Under the pieces are notes generated by a model. That model ran no database searches. It saw only the letters and a list, made by a program, of their open reading frames with translations, and was not told the origin of the DNA. Positions 1 to 7,198 of a DNA stretch of 10,693 bases are shown here, in pieces. The position numbers were made by a program, and so were the translations under genes. The stretch lies in assembly GCF_009711475.1 (NCBI RefSeq), contig NZ_SMMD01000842.1:1-10693 (forward strand). The letters run 5' to 3'. The stretch's first letter is position 1; each line of letters opens with the position of its first letter. This DNA is from Fulvivirga aurantia. Lineage in GTDB: Bacteria > Bacteroidota > Bacteroidia > Cytophagales > Cyclobacteriaceae.

Positions 1-741
1 TACCAACACTTTTTTATAGGTAGATTTATTAGCAAGTAAGTGGCTCAGCAGGTTTACTTTCGTATTAAAATTATGTACCGGGTAACTCGCCTGTACAATA
101 TTTTCTAATGGTGTACCACTTACAGCGACTGTAATTTGAGTTGGCTGATCGAAAAAATCTTGAATAAGCACATTTACATCATCTGTCATGGTCGCAGAGA
201 ACATGATATTTTGCCTTTTAGCCGGCAGTAACTCAAAAATATTATTAAGCTGCATGCGAAAACCCATATCCAACATCACGTCTACTTCATCAATCACCAG
301 TTTTTTTATGTCTTTGACAGAAACCGCTCTGGACAGCATCAAGTCATACAAACGACCTGGTGTCGCCACAATAATATCCTGACCTTCAGCCAGTGTCTCT
401 TTTTGAAGTCTGATGTTGGATTCTCCAAATACACCTAGTACGCGTAGATTGACATAGGTAGTGAGCTCGTTAATCGCTTTTTCAACCTGCATCACCAACT
501 CTCTGGAAGGCACTAAAATTAGCAGGCGTGGATTAGGGCTTTTTGAAAATTTTAAACCGTTGAGCAATGGCAGCAGGTAAGCCAATGTTTTACCAGTTCC
601 TGTTTGGGATATACCAACTACATCCTGCCCAGAAGCAATTACAGGAAATGTACGGGATTGAATCTCAGTAGCATTTATAAAACCCAGATCATCAATGGCG
701 GACTTTAACTGTTTGGTAATTTTTAAATCTTCAAAGCTCAT
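1..741 (-). CDS. DEAD-box ATP-dependent RNA helicase with DEVD motif II, N-terminal 247 residues (partial)
   Basis: This is the RecA-like domain 1 of a superfamily 2 RNA helicase, which unwinds RNA or remodels RNA-protein complexes using ATP. Reading from the ATG at 741, the frame stays open to the left edge, so domain 2 and the stop are missing. Visible motifs are the Q-motif region ATEIQ (Q28), motif I SQTGTGKT (45-52), motif Ia PSREL (78-82), motif Ib TPGR (127-130), motif II DEVD (151-154) and motif III SAT (182-184). Two positions depart from the usual family consensus: motif II reads DEVD rather than DEAD, and the usual GG after the beta-strand near residue 105 reads GE. The Asp and Glu that bind magnesium and activate water are kept, so ATPase activity is expected. 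It follows the exported-protein gene by about 60 bases and may be transcribed separately. The subfamily (RhlE, CshA or other) cannot be settled without the C-terminus. Confidence 0.93.
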   Translation of the reverse strand, partial: MSFEDLKITKQLKSAIDDLGFINATEIQSRTFPVIASGQDVVGISQTGTGKTLAYLLPLLNGLKFSKSPNPRLLILVPSRELVMQVEKAINELTTYVNLRVLGVFGESNIRLQKETLAEGQDIIVATPGRLYDLMLSRAVSVKDIKKLVIDEVDVMLDMGFRMQLNNIFELLPAKRQNIMFSATMTDDVNVLIQDFFDQPTQITVAVSGTPLENIVQASYPVHNFNTKVNLLSHLLANKSTYKKVLV

Positions 742-802
742 CTGGAATATTTTTATGCTAAGCTAAGGTTTTTGTATGCTTTGATCTGCCCTGTTTTTTA
801 TT

Positions 803-1573
803 TTAATAACAAACTGCCTTACCTCTTTGAAACGCAAATTGCGTATTGCCTTGTCTCCATCTACCGGCCTCTAATCGACTGGCATCTATCGCATGGTAGT
901 TGGTTTCTCCACCAGCACTTACCATTCTTACTGCTGGCACACCCTGGTATTTAACTACTTCCCACCGGCCGTATTCATTACTGCTACTAGCACCGTGGGC
1001 GTTTCCTCCATAATTACCTTCCACACTGTAAGAACCATCATAAGACCTGTTGTAAGTACCATTTGCACAAAAATTAAGATACGTGATGGAGCTCGCATTG
1101 CTGCTGCTTAATATCGAACTGCGTGTATAATAAACTAATTGTCCTCCTGCAATTAAATTGTAATAAGTATTATCATTATTAGCAGGCGCTGAATGTACTA
1201 CTGACTCAGGTTTTTGAGAAAAATATGCTGTCAAATCATAATTATCTAACTCTTGCGCATGTGAGGTGCGATAAAATGAGGTTGATATACCCTCAACATC
1301 CAGCTGAAAACCAAACGCTGCAGGAGTAGCTTTGAATGATAAATGCTGTGCCTTTGTATAAATCTTGCCGATCAATTGACCTTGCTCTATACTTCCGTGA
1401 AATGGAAATACTCCAATTGACTGAATCAGAACACCCTGAATACTATCTTCGACAACCTTCATCTGAACGGTGGTCTGATAGTTCTCATCTATAAAAGTAC
1501 CGCTGAATTTTGGTAGATCAGCATTATCAATGCCAGTAAATGTTGCTAGTAATGTGAATATGATAGAATACAT
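803..1573 (-). CDS. Small exported protein of unknown family
   Basis: I do not recognise this protein. From the chosen start it has 256 residues and begins with a short hydrophobic stretch (YSIIFTLLATFTGI, then DNA) that looks like a signal peptide. The rest is rich in Ser, Gly, Tyr and Asn and looks mostly beta. The N-terminal part (about residues 20-105) reads like a small beta-sandwich or beta-barrel. The C-terminal part (about 140-256) holds a GGQL-YY strand, LNFCANGTY, YGRWEV and a final AVCY. Its two cysteines, near 169 and 255, could form a disulfide in the periplasm or outside the cell. The frame also opens at an upstream ATG at 1624, but those 17 extra codons run through a terminator-like hairpin and a promoter-like sequence, so I chose the ATG at 1573. 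Against this choice, the longer form would supply lysines ahead of the hydrophobic stretch, which is more normal for a signal peptide. I see no T9SS sorting tail. Confidence 0.8.
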   Translation of the reverse strand: MYSIIFTLLATFTGIDNADLPKFSGTFIDENYQTTVQMKVVEDSIQGVLIQSIGVFPFHGSIEQGQLIGKIYTKAQHLSFKATPAAFGFQLDVEGISTSFYRTSHAQELDNYDLTAYFSQKPESVVHSAPANNDNTYYNLIAGGQLVYYTRSSILSSSNASSITYLNFCANGTYNRSYDGSYSVEGNYGGNAHGASSSNEYGRWEVVKYQGVPAVRMVSAGGETNYHAIDASRLEAGRWRQGNTQFAFQRGKAVCY

Positions 1574-1586
1574 GATTTTGTATTTA

Positions 1587-1615
1587 GAAAGGTAAAACCA
1601 GATGCCTCCTTTCAA
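1587..1615 (-). promoter_or_regulatory. Possible housekeeping promoter for the exported-protein gene
   Basis: On the minus strand TTG (1615-1613) is followed after 18 bases by TACCTTTC (1594-1587). This resembles the Bacteroidota primary-sigma pattern of TTG at about -33 and TAnnTTTG at about -7, with one mismatch at the last base. The ATG at 1573 lies 13 bases further on, which would give a very short 5' leader. If the promoter is real, the upstream ATG at 1624 is outside the transcript. It overlaps the hairpin at 1601-1625. The call rests on pattern matching only. Confidence 0.33.
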
Positions 1616-1625
1616 TGAAGGCATC
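1601..1625 (-). terminator. Terminator-like hairpin after the SGNH-like lipoprotein gene
   Basis: On the minus strand GATGCCTT (from 1625) pairs with AGGCATC ending at 1601 plus one G-U pair, giving a stem of about 8 bp, and is followed by TGGTTTTACC. It lies some 15 bases past the TAA of the lipoprotein gene, where a terminator of the long transcript would be expected. The T-tract is short and interrupted, so termination may be partial. Confidence 0.5.
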
Positions 1626-1639
1626 CGGGAAATTATTCA

Positions 1640-2935
1640 TTAGTAAGCAGAGTCATTTTGCACTACATCCCAGGCCAGGCGCTGCAGGTAATCACGCAGG
1701 TCATCATGCATGTAATCAAGGTCGTTATATCCTCTTAGGTCATAAATGCCTTCTGCACCGGCTTCCTGCAATAAAGCCTCATATTGCTCATTGCTAATAC
1801 CTTCCAGGTCATACTGATTCTCAGGGAACCATTCTGAAGTTAAAAACTGTCCGCTACCAATAGCGAAGCCTTCTGGGGACTGGTTAAAGACTGAAGCATA
1901 AATCACTAGCGACATGAAATAGTGACCTACCGTAGAAAGATGGTACTCATCCTGATAAAACAGGTAATCTACCCAGGCTAATTGATTGTCAGCCGTTAAG
2001 CCTCCTGAGTTGGCTAAAGCTTCGAAGCCCGGCACAGTACCTGCTTCTATTTCTCTCATAAGTCTAGACATAGCAAATGCTGCTGGTATAAACCTGATGT
2101 GTGACCTTTTAGTAGACCTAACAAAAAACTGCCATTTAACACCTTCAAACTCAATTCTATCTGCTAAAGGCAAATCCTGAAAAGCATTTCCACTATTGAG
2201 CATTTGCTCCATTTCTTCAACTGTAGGTCTTTGATAATTTTGGTTAGCAGCTCTTGTTGTACCATTAGGCACTTCGTCATACCCTAACGACCATGTTTGG
2301 TAATAAAAAGTCACACTTTCAGGACTTCCACACTCTAATGCATCGGCATACTGTTGTAAATAGTAAGGTATTGGTGCCCAATCTTCTGCTGGGTTTTCCC
2401 ATAATGCTGGCACTTGATAGCCATCTGGTGCGCAACCACTTATAGCTGCATTCGTGTCTTCGCCAAACTCTGAAGGATTAAAATCCTGGTAGCCCCATTG
2501 CTCCGTAAGTACCGCAAAATCATAAGAATGAGAGTTGTCGCCATCAAAAAGGCCATGCTCTCTGTCCATTTTGCCCACCAGGCTAATATCGCCATTGGTG
2601 ACCTGTTCTCTGTTTAATGTTGTACCCGCATCTCCTAAGTTTGCCAAAGTGGCTACATAGTCGTCTACGATCATATTCATAGCACTGTGTCCAACAAAAA
2701 GCGCATTTAAATCACCAGAGAAAGATGGAGGATCATCATTTCCACTTCCATCATCCGGATCATTGTCATCATCCCCATCCCCATCATTATCGACTGGAGT
2801 CTGATCATTATTAGTATTAGTTGGTGGGTTGTCCGGGTTAACATCATCATCGGCACAACCTGCAAAAGCAAGTAAACACAATAGTATTATAAAAGCCACA
2901 CCTAGTTTTATTGATAAATTGATTACTGATTTCAT
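1640..2935 (-). CDS. Surface lipoprotein with an SGNH/GDSL-hydrolase-like domain
   Basis: Predicted lipid-anchored protein of 431 residues, probably an esterase-type hydrolase on the cell surface. A hydrophobic signal ends in the lipobox FAGC, so Cys27 would be lipidated. The ADDD that follows resembles the lipoprotein export signal that sends Bacteroidota lipoproteins to the outer face. Residues 28-70 form an Asp/Asn/Pro-rich linker whose DNDGDGDDD stretch recalls calcium-binding acidic repeats. The folded part opens with LFVGHS (79-84), placing Ser84 where SGNH enzymes carry the nucleophile. Near the end of the domain DEYH (329-332) followed by GHYFMSLVIYASVF resembles block V, with Asp329 and His332 completing a possible triad. 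Blocks II and III are not clearly seen, so the fold is inferred and catalysis unproven. Its start is 33 bases past the stop of the beta-helix gene, so co-transcription is likely. The substrate is unknown. Confidence 0.85.
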   Translation of the reverse strand: MKSVINLSIKLGVAFIILLCLLAFAGCADDDVNPDNPPTNTNNDQTPVDNDGDGDDDNDPDDGSGNDDPPSFSGDLNALFVGHSAMNMIVDDYVATLANLGDAGTTLNREQVTNGDISLVGKMDREHGLFDGDNSHSYDFAVLTEQWGYQDFNPSEFGEDTNAAISGCAPDGYQVPALWENPAEDWAPIPYYLQQYADALECGSPESVTFYYQTWSLGYDEVPNGTTRAANQNYQRPTVEEMEQMLNSGNAFQDLPLADRIEFEGVKWQFFVRSTKRSHIRFIPAAFAMSRLMREIEAGTVPGFEALANSGGLTADNQLAWVDYLFYQDEYHLSTVGHYFMSLVIYASVFNQSPEGFAIGSGQFLTSEWFPENQYDLEGISNEQYEALLQEAGAEGIYDLRGYNDLDYMHDDLRDYLQRLAWDVVQNDSAY

Positions 2936-2968
2936 AATTTCTGTTTTTTTGTTTAAGATTTTGATTGA

Positions 2969-4456
2969 TTAATATTCGAATACACCTAAGTCGATTCCAG
3001 CTCCCTGAGGTCTGTTAGCTCCATTCATATCTGTCGTAGGCACATCATTATCCAGAGCCCAACCATTATCTACTGCCGGGCTACTTGCCTGAAGGGTAAA
3101 GTTATAGTTGGCAGGATCTGTGAAATTTGGGTTAGCGGTCAGTCCGTTGGATTCTGTTACAGGACCCCACACGCCTCGGGTGCCAAATAAATTGTTGTGT
3201 AGAATGTGGGTAGCATAAAAGCCCTGATGTGGATCTTCTGGAGTAGGTCCAAATATGGATAAATCTCCTTCGCCATTGTTCCAGGCGATGTTATTGGCCA
3301 CCAAAGAGGTAGGACTATGCAACTCTCCTTGTGTTTCTATCAAGTAACTGAGAAAAAGACCGCTGTTGGGGTTTCCGTAAAATACGTTGTTAAACACCTT
3401 ATTATTACGCCCTCCATTTACCTCAAGACCATCTCCTATTTCAGTATGAGGCGTACGCATACCATTGTTGGCGAAAATGTTATTTCTCACAATGATATTG
3501 TCGGTTTTGTAAAAATCAATTCCCCAATCTCCACCTTCTCTGAAGATGCTGTTTTCAACCAATACACCACTTAATCCTTGGATGAGTACGTTGCCATAGT
3601 AATACTCCGGTGCATAATTGGTCGAAGGGTATCCGTCAGCTGCATAGCCATATCCGTTTTGCTCAAGCAGGCAGTTTCTAATGGTCAGATTTGTAATAGG
3701 ATTTTCCTGTGGGTAGGTTTCAGACCTTGATCTAAGCTCAATGCCATAAGTTACTGTTCCTCTTATCGTTACATTTTCAAACAACCAGTTGCTACCACCA
3801 ACAGGATCCCAGGCATTGATAATCCCAAAGTACTGTGAAGACTGCGTAGTGTCTCCCTGTTGCATGAGGATAATCTCAGTAGACAGAATCTCCACATTTC
3901 TTATGGTGAGGTTGTTAGTTGTGCCTTCAATCATAACACCGCCACGGTTGTCTATCAATTGGCCACCGTCAATCGTTACGTCTTTTGTGCCCACCAACCA
4001 ATAAGCGGCTGCATTAGGATTGTCATGTATGCGGTTATCAGATAAGGTAATAAAAGAGGCCTCCTGCACATGTATAGCACCCAGATCATCAGAGTTGCTA
4101 TTGGCAATCTCAAAGCCACTTACTTCAACCTGATCTCCCGAAATATAAATCGTGGCATTATAACCGTCTTGTGTTAATAAGGTATTGTCTTCCGCTCTTA
4201 AGGAAATACCGTTTTTATCAATAGAAATTGACTCTCGGTAAGTACCACTTTTGACCAGAACCACGTCACCAGACTTAGCTTCATCAACAGCTTCTTGTAT
4301 GGTGAGAAATGGATAAGTCTCAGTTCCATCACCCGGAGTCGTAGCCGAGGCATCAACATAAATAGTATTCTGATTTTGAATTTGACAGTCGTTGTCATCA
4401 TCTGAGCATGACACTAAAAAAATTAAAACCAGCGTTGTTAAAAATATTTGTTTCAT
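2969..4456 (-). CDS. Surface lipoprotein, right-handed parallel beta-helix protein
   Basis: Predicted lipoprotein of 495 residues with a pectate-lyase-type beta-helix. The signal ends in LVSC with Cys17 lipidated, and SDDDND follows at once, close to the acid-rich surface-export signal of Bacteroidota lipoproteins. Residues 31-80 (TIYVDASA, PFLTIQEAVDEAKSGDVVLVKSGTYRESI) are the typical opening of beta-helix proteins of the DUF1565 type. From about 100 to 430 there are repeated coils with asparagine-ladder signatures such as NRIHDN, NCLLEQN, NNIFANN, NNVFYGN and NNIAWNN. The end (about 440-495: NPNF, SSPAVDNG, DMNG, GIDLGVFEY) matches the C-terminal region common in such secreted proteins. 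Members include polysaccharide lyases, epimerases and non-enzymatic carbohydrate binders. I see no lyase catalytic set, so the enzyme class stays open. It lies between the TonB transducer and the SGNH-like lipoprotein, and its leader holds two candidate control elements. Confidence 0.9.
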   Translation of the reverse strand: MKQIFLTTLVLIFLVSCSDDDNDCQIQNQNTIYVDASATTPGDGTETYPFLTIQEAVDEAKSGDVVLVKSGTYRESISIDKNGISLRAEDNTLLTQDGYNATIYISGDQVEVSGFEIANSNSDDLGAIHVQEASFITLSDNRIHDNPNAAAYWLVGTKDVTIDGGQLIDNRGGVMIEGTTNNLTIRNVEILSTEIILMQQGDTTQSSQYFGIINAWDPVGGSNWLFENVTIRGTVTYGIELRSRSETYPQENPITNLTIRNCLLEQNGYGYAADGYPSTNYAPEYYYGNVLIQGLSGVLVENSIFREGGDWGIDFYKTDNIIVRNNIFANNGMRTPHTEIGDGLEVNGGRNNKVFNNVFYGNPNSGLFLSYLIETQGELHSPTSLVANNIAWNNGEGDLSIFGPTPEDPHQGFYATHILHNNLFGTRGVWGPVTESNGLTANPNFTDPANYNFTLQASSPAVDNGWALDNDVPTTDMNGANRPQGAGIDLGVFEY

Positions 4457-4457
4457 T

Positions 4458-4489
4458 GTATGTAGTAATTTGTTTACATCACTACATAC
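4458..4489 (-). repeat. Perfect 9-bp inverted repeat abutting the beta-helix gene start
   Basis: GTATGTAGT (4458-4466) and its exact reverse complement ACTACATAC (4481-4489) are separated by 14 bases. The arm nearer the gene ends one base before the ATG at 4456. In RNA it would fold into a stem right beside the start codon and could limit ribosome access. In DNA it could be an operator for a dimeric regulator. The arm further from the gene contains the GTATGTA half of the bipartite element at 4483-4515. Confidence 0.6.
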
Positions 4490-4515
4490 CGCTGGTAATT
4501 AGCTACCCTACCCCC
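4483..4515 (-). promoter_or_regulatory. Bipartite element GGGGGTAGGGTA-N14-GTATGTA, copy 2 (upstream of beta-helix gene)
   Basis: GGGGGTAGGGTA occupies 4515-4504 and GTATGTA occupies 4489-4483, with 14 bases between them, reading in the direction of transcription. The same two blocks with the same spacing lie ahead of fecR at 8149-8117, while the spacers are unrelated in sequence. The layout resembles a -35/-10 pair, so I infer a promoter for the locus's ECF sigma factor driving the two surface lipoproteins. A shared RNA leader element is the alternative. From the end of GTATGTA there are 26 bases to the ATG. Confidence 0.5.
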
Positions 4516-4528
4516 TCTTGAAAAAAAA

Positions 4529-7129
4529 TTATAGAAACTTTAAGCGAAGACTCAAATTCGGTGTAAAACCATAGAGATAACGATCTGTTTGTGAGAGAAT
4601 TGGTTCCCCATCTCCTGTTTCGGAGACGCCATAATTTCGCTCGGCAATATTTTTATTATTCAGCACATTGAGAAGAGAAATTCCTATCTCGCCCTGTAAA
4701 CGGGATGTCGTATTTACAGGAAAATGATACCAGGCCGACACATCTAATCGGCTGTAGGTGGGCAAGCACCTTTGATTGACACTTTCATAGTTTACGACAT
4801 TAAATGTAAAGCCATCACGTGATACCTCTTCTAAAGATTGTGAAAAAGCATAGGGGGCTCCAGAGCGTACTGTGTACCCTGAAGAAATTGATAATCGTCC
4901 AAAATCATAAGCGCTAGCCAACTGTACCTGATGCGTTAAGTTTCTGGAGGAAGGCATGTTACGGATGTTTAATCCTGGAATAGAAGCTTCACTCTGTTGA
5001 AACGTATAGCTGACCCAATTTCGAAGTCTTTTAAAACGCTTTTTGATCAGTAGATCGAGCCCTACTATGTTTTCTTCCGCAGAATAAGCCGCATCGAGAG
5101 TTCTGTTAATTTTTCTTGCATTCAGCTTATCAAGTCGTTTTTTGTAGGTGTCAAAATCTATCAACCAACCTTTATCAGAAAATATAAAGCCAATTGACGC
5201 TTGTCTATTCTCAATAATTTCCCGGCCTTCATCTGCACCAGCCAATATCCATAATTGCTCAACGGCATTTGATATGGTGAAGCCCGACTCTTGAAATGAC
5301 TGTATATATTGGTGAAAAATACCTGCAGATGCTTTCACTCTTACAGCATCTGCAACCTTATAATTTAGGCGAATTTGAGGGTCAAAAGTAACCTCATCGA
5401 CAAATGAATACAAACTTTGCCTCGCACCTAAACCTACATACCAACGATCGGTTGGCGTCAATTCTAAGTCTGCATACAAACTGTGTACAACACCCGCCTC
5501 ACCGATAGAGGCAGAAAAACGATCTTCAGTACCATCCGGAAAAACATCAAGCGAAGCTATTGTGTAGCCAGCATCGATCTGGTTGACTTGGTAGCCAAAA
5601 GAAAGCTTTTTGTTTCTACTGAGATTCAATTGATTATGTAGCCTTATTTCAGTGTTTTCCAGGTCATTGTCACGGGTTTCATATTGATCTAAATCGTCTT
5701 GCGTTTCTCTGATGTTGTCTTGTCCGTAAGCCAGCTCAAATCTGGCATGGGCAATATTCAGTGATGTTTGCAAGTGCTCAGACCATCGATGCTGCCAGTT
5801 GAAGCCAAGCCCATGATTAGTAGCTTCATTGGACTGACTCGTAAAGTTAAGTTGCTCAGTATCAGTCGACTCAAAATCAAGTAAACTGTAAGCGTATAAG
5901 TAGCTCAATGTGAGACTGTCTCTGTTGGTCAATTGGTTTGACCAAACGGCATTGATGTCAGAAAAATTGATCTTACTGTTATAATCAAAGTTGTCTTCCG
6001 TCACATTGCCCTGGAAGAGGCTGGTAGTGCTTCCTTCAAACACTTTCTCACTAATAGAACTGTATGTAGGAGTAAGCAAAAAATCATTATATGACCTACG
6101 ACCCGCTACCATTAAATTACCAAGCTGTTTTGGTAAATCGACTTGCGTGTAAAGGTCTGCTTGTGTGAGGTTGATATTCATCTCAATGGCAGGTTGAGAC
6201 GCATCGTGGGACCTGGAAGTTAGATTAAGCAGACCACCTGTATAACCACCAAACCTTACGGGGATAGTATTTTTATGCACTTCAACCTTACCTATAGCAG
6301 AAGGTATAAAAGCGGAAATATTGCCAAAATAATGAGCCGGACTATACACCGGTATTTGATTCCAATAATAAGCCGTTTGATCGACCGTTCCTCCTCTAAT
6401 ACTGATGCTCGAGGCCGACTCATCAGAAGAGGTGATACCTGGTAGCATTTGAGTAGACAAGAGTACATCAGGCTCTGAAAGCCCCGGTAGAATCTCCATG
6501 TTTTGTAAATCAATACCCACGACTGAAGTATTGTCGTTAACCGTAATCCCTCGATTGATGTACTCTATAATGACTACTTCATCAAGTTCTTTGGCCTTTG
6601 GTTGCAAACTAATAGTGACATCTAACCCTTCGATGTGTGGATCAATAAGTCTGTTTTTATAGCCTAAATAGGCTATCTCCAACACTAAACCGCTATCGTT
6701 TTTTACTTTTATAGTAGCCTCGCCAAATGCATCTGTCACAAAGCCCTCGGTGGTATTTCTCACACCAATGGTCGCGAATGGCAAAGGTTCATTAGCCTGA
6801 TTCATCACCTTAAGCGTCATCACTAAATGTGACATTTTTCTGATAAGCACGAATTTTTCTGAAACCACCTCAGCTTCTAAGAAGTAAGGACTTAAGGTCT
6901 CTTTCAAAAGCCTTTGAAGCTCATATTTACCCTGATTTACAGAAGTGTACGTGCTGTCAAGATCGTCTGAAGCGTATGAGAAATTATAACCTTCATGCTG
7001 TTTAAGGTAGTTTAACAAATGAACTACGGGCGCATTGTTGAAGGACTTCTTCAACTCGATCTGTTGTGCAGTGGAGCTGGAGATCCCACAACAGAGAACA
7101 GTAACAATGACCAAAAACCTTTTACCCAT
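4529..7129 (-). CDS. TonB-dependent outer-membrane transducer with STN signalling domain (FecA-like)
   Basis: An 866-residue outer-membrane receptor that would import a ligand using TonB energy and report its binding to the FecR anti-sigma factor. Residues 1-21 are a signal peptide (cleavage near SSTA). Residues about 23-98 (IELKKSFNNAPVVHLLNYL, then NFSYASDD and LLKETL) form an STN domain, the periplasmic signalling module of FecA-type transducers. Residues about 103-178 are a carboxypeptidase-regulatory-like beta-sandwich (LPFATIGV, GFVTDAFGEA, IAYLGYK) common in Bacteroidota receptors. The plug spans about 215-306, with QMLPGI, SISIRGG, IPVYSPAHYFG, GKVEVHKN and PVRFGGYTGGLLNL. The rest is a 22-strand-type barrel ending LRLKFL. 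No SusD homologue is next to it, so I avoid the name SusC; the ligand is not evident. It sits directly after fecR, with a 69-base AT-rich spacer, and a T8 run follows its stop codon. Confidence 0.94.
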   Translation of the reverse strand: MGKRFLVIVTVLCCGISSSTAQQIELKKSFNNAPVVHLLNYLKQHEGYNFSYASDDLDSTYTSVNQGKYELQRLLKETLSPYFLEAEVVSEKFVLIRKMSHLVMTLKVMNQANEPLPFATIGVRNTTEGFVTDAFGEATIKVKNDSGLVLEIAYLGYKNRLIDPHIEGLDVTISLQPKAKELDEVVIIEYINRGITVNDNTSVVGIDLQNMEILPGLSEPDVLLSTQMLPGITSSDESASSISIRGGTVDQTAYYWNQIPVYSPAHYFGNISAFIPSAIGKVEVHKNTIPVRFGGYTGGLLNLTSRSHDASQPAIEMNINLTQADLYTQVDLPKQLGNLMVAGRRSYNDFLLTPTYSSISEKVFEGSTTSLFQGNVTEDNFDYNSKINFSDINAVWSNQLTNRDSLTLSYLYAYSLLDFESTDTEQLNFTSQSNEATNHGLGFNWQHRWSEHLQTSLNIAHARFELAYGQDNIRETQDDLDQYETRDNDLENTEIRLHNQLNLSRNKKLSFGYQVNQIDAGYTIASLDVFPDGTEDRFSASIGEAGVVHSLYADLELTPTDRWYVGLGARQSLYSFVDEVTFDPQIRLNYKVADAVRVKASAGIFHQYIQSFQESGFTISNAVEQLWILAGADEGREIIENRQASIGFIFSDKGWLIDFDTYKKRLDKLNARKINRTLDAAYSAEENIVGLDLLIKKRFKRLRNWVSYTFQQSEASIPGLNIRNMPSSRNLTHQVQLASAYDFGRLSISSGYTVRSGAPYAFSQSLEEVSRDGFTFNVVNYESVNQRCLPTYSRLDVSAWYHFPVNTTSRLQGEIGISLLNVLNNKNIAERNYGVSETGDGEPILSQTDRYLYGFTPNLSLRLKFL

Positions 7130-7198
7130 AGCGTAATTAAACGCCTAATATAAGCTATGAAGCAGGTAATAATAAGAGTAATAAATAAAAAATCGTGC

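Noticed and set aside
188..382. Short plus-strand reading frames, here and at 772-954, 893-1111, 1615-1797, 1986-2180, 3317-3574, 3789-4045, 8259-8456 and 9785-9988
   Set aside because: All lie opposite well-supported minus-strand genes, have no recognisable domain and show the composition expected of antisense translation.
4198..4401. Minus-strand frames at 4198-4401 and 6292-6513
   Set aside because: They are out-of-frame shadows inside the beta-helix gene and the TonB transducer gene, whose own frames show clear domains.
2969..4456. Assignment of the beta-helix protein to a named polysaccharide lyase family
   Set aside because: The helix repeats are clear but I could not identify a family-specific catalytic set, so a lyase, an epimerase or a binding protein are all possible.
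4521..4528. A run of eight T on the minus strand just after the transducer stop, as a terminator
   Set aside because: I found no stable GC-rich stem directly ahead of it, so an intrinsic terminator is not supported.
1640..7129. Standard polysaccharide utilisation locus with SusC/SusD
   Set aside because: No SusD-type protein follows the receptor, and neither lipoprotein has SusD hallmarks; the receptor's STN domain fits a FecA-like transducer.
7131..7144. GCGT-N6-ACGC inverted repeat beside the transducer start codon
   Set aside because: The stem is only 4 bp and the site shares nothing with the other leaders, so it can easily be chance.
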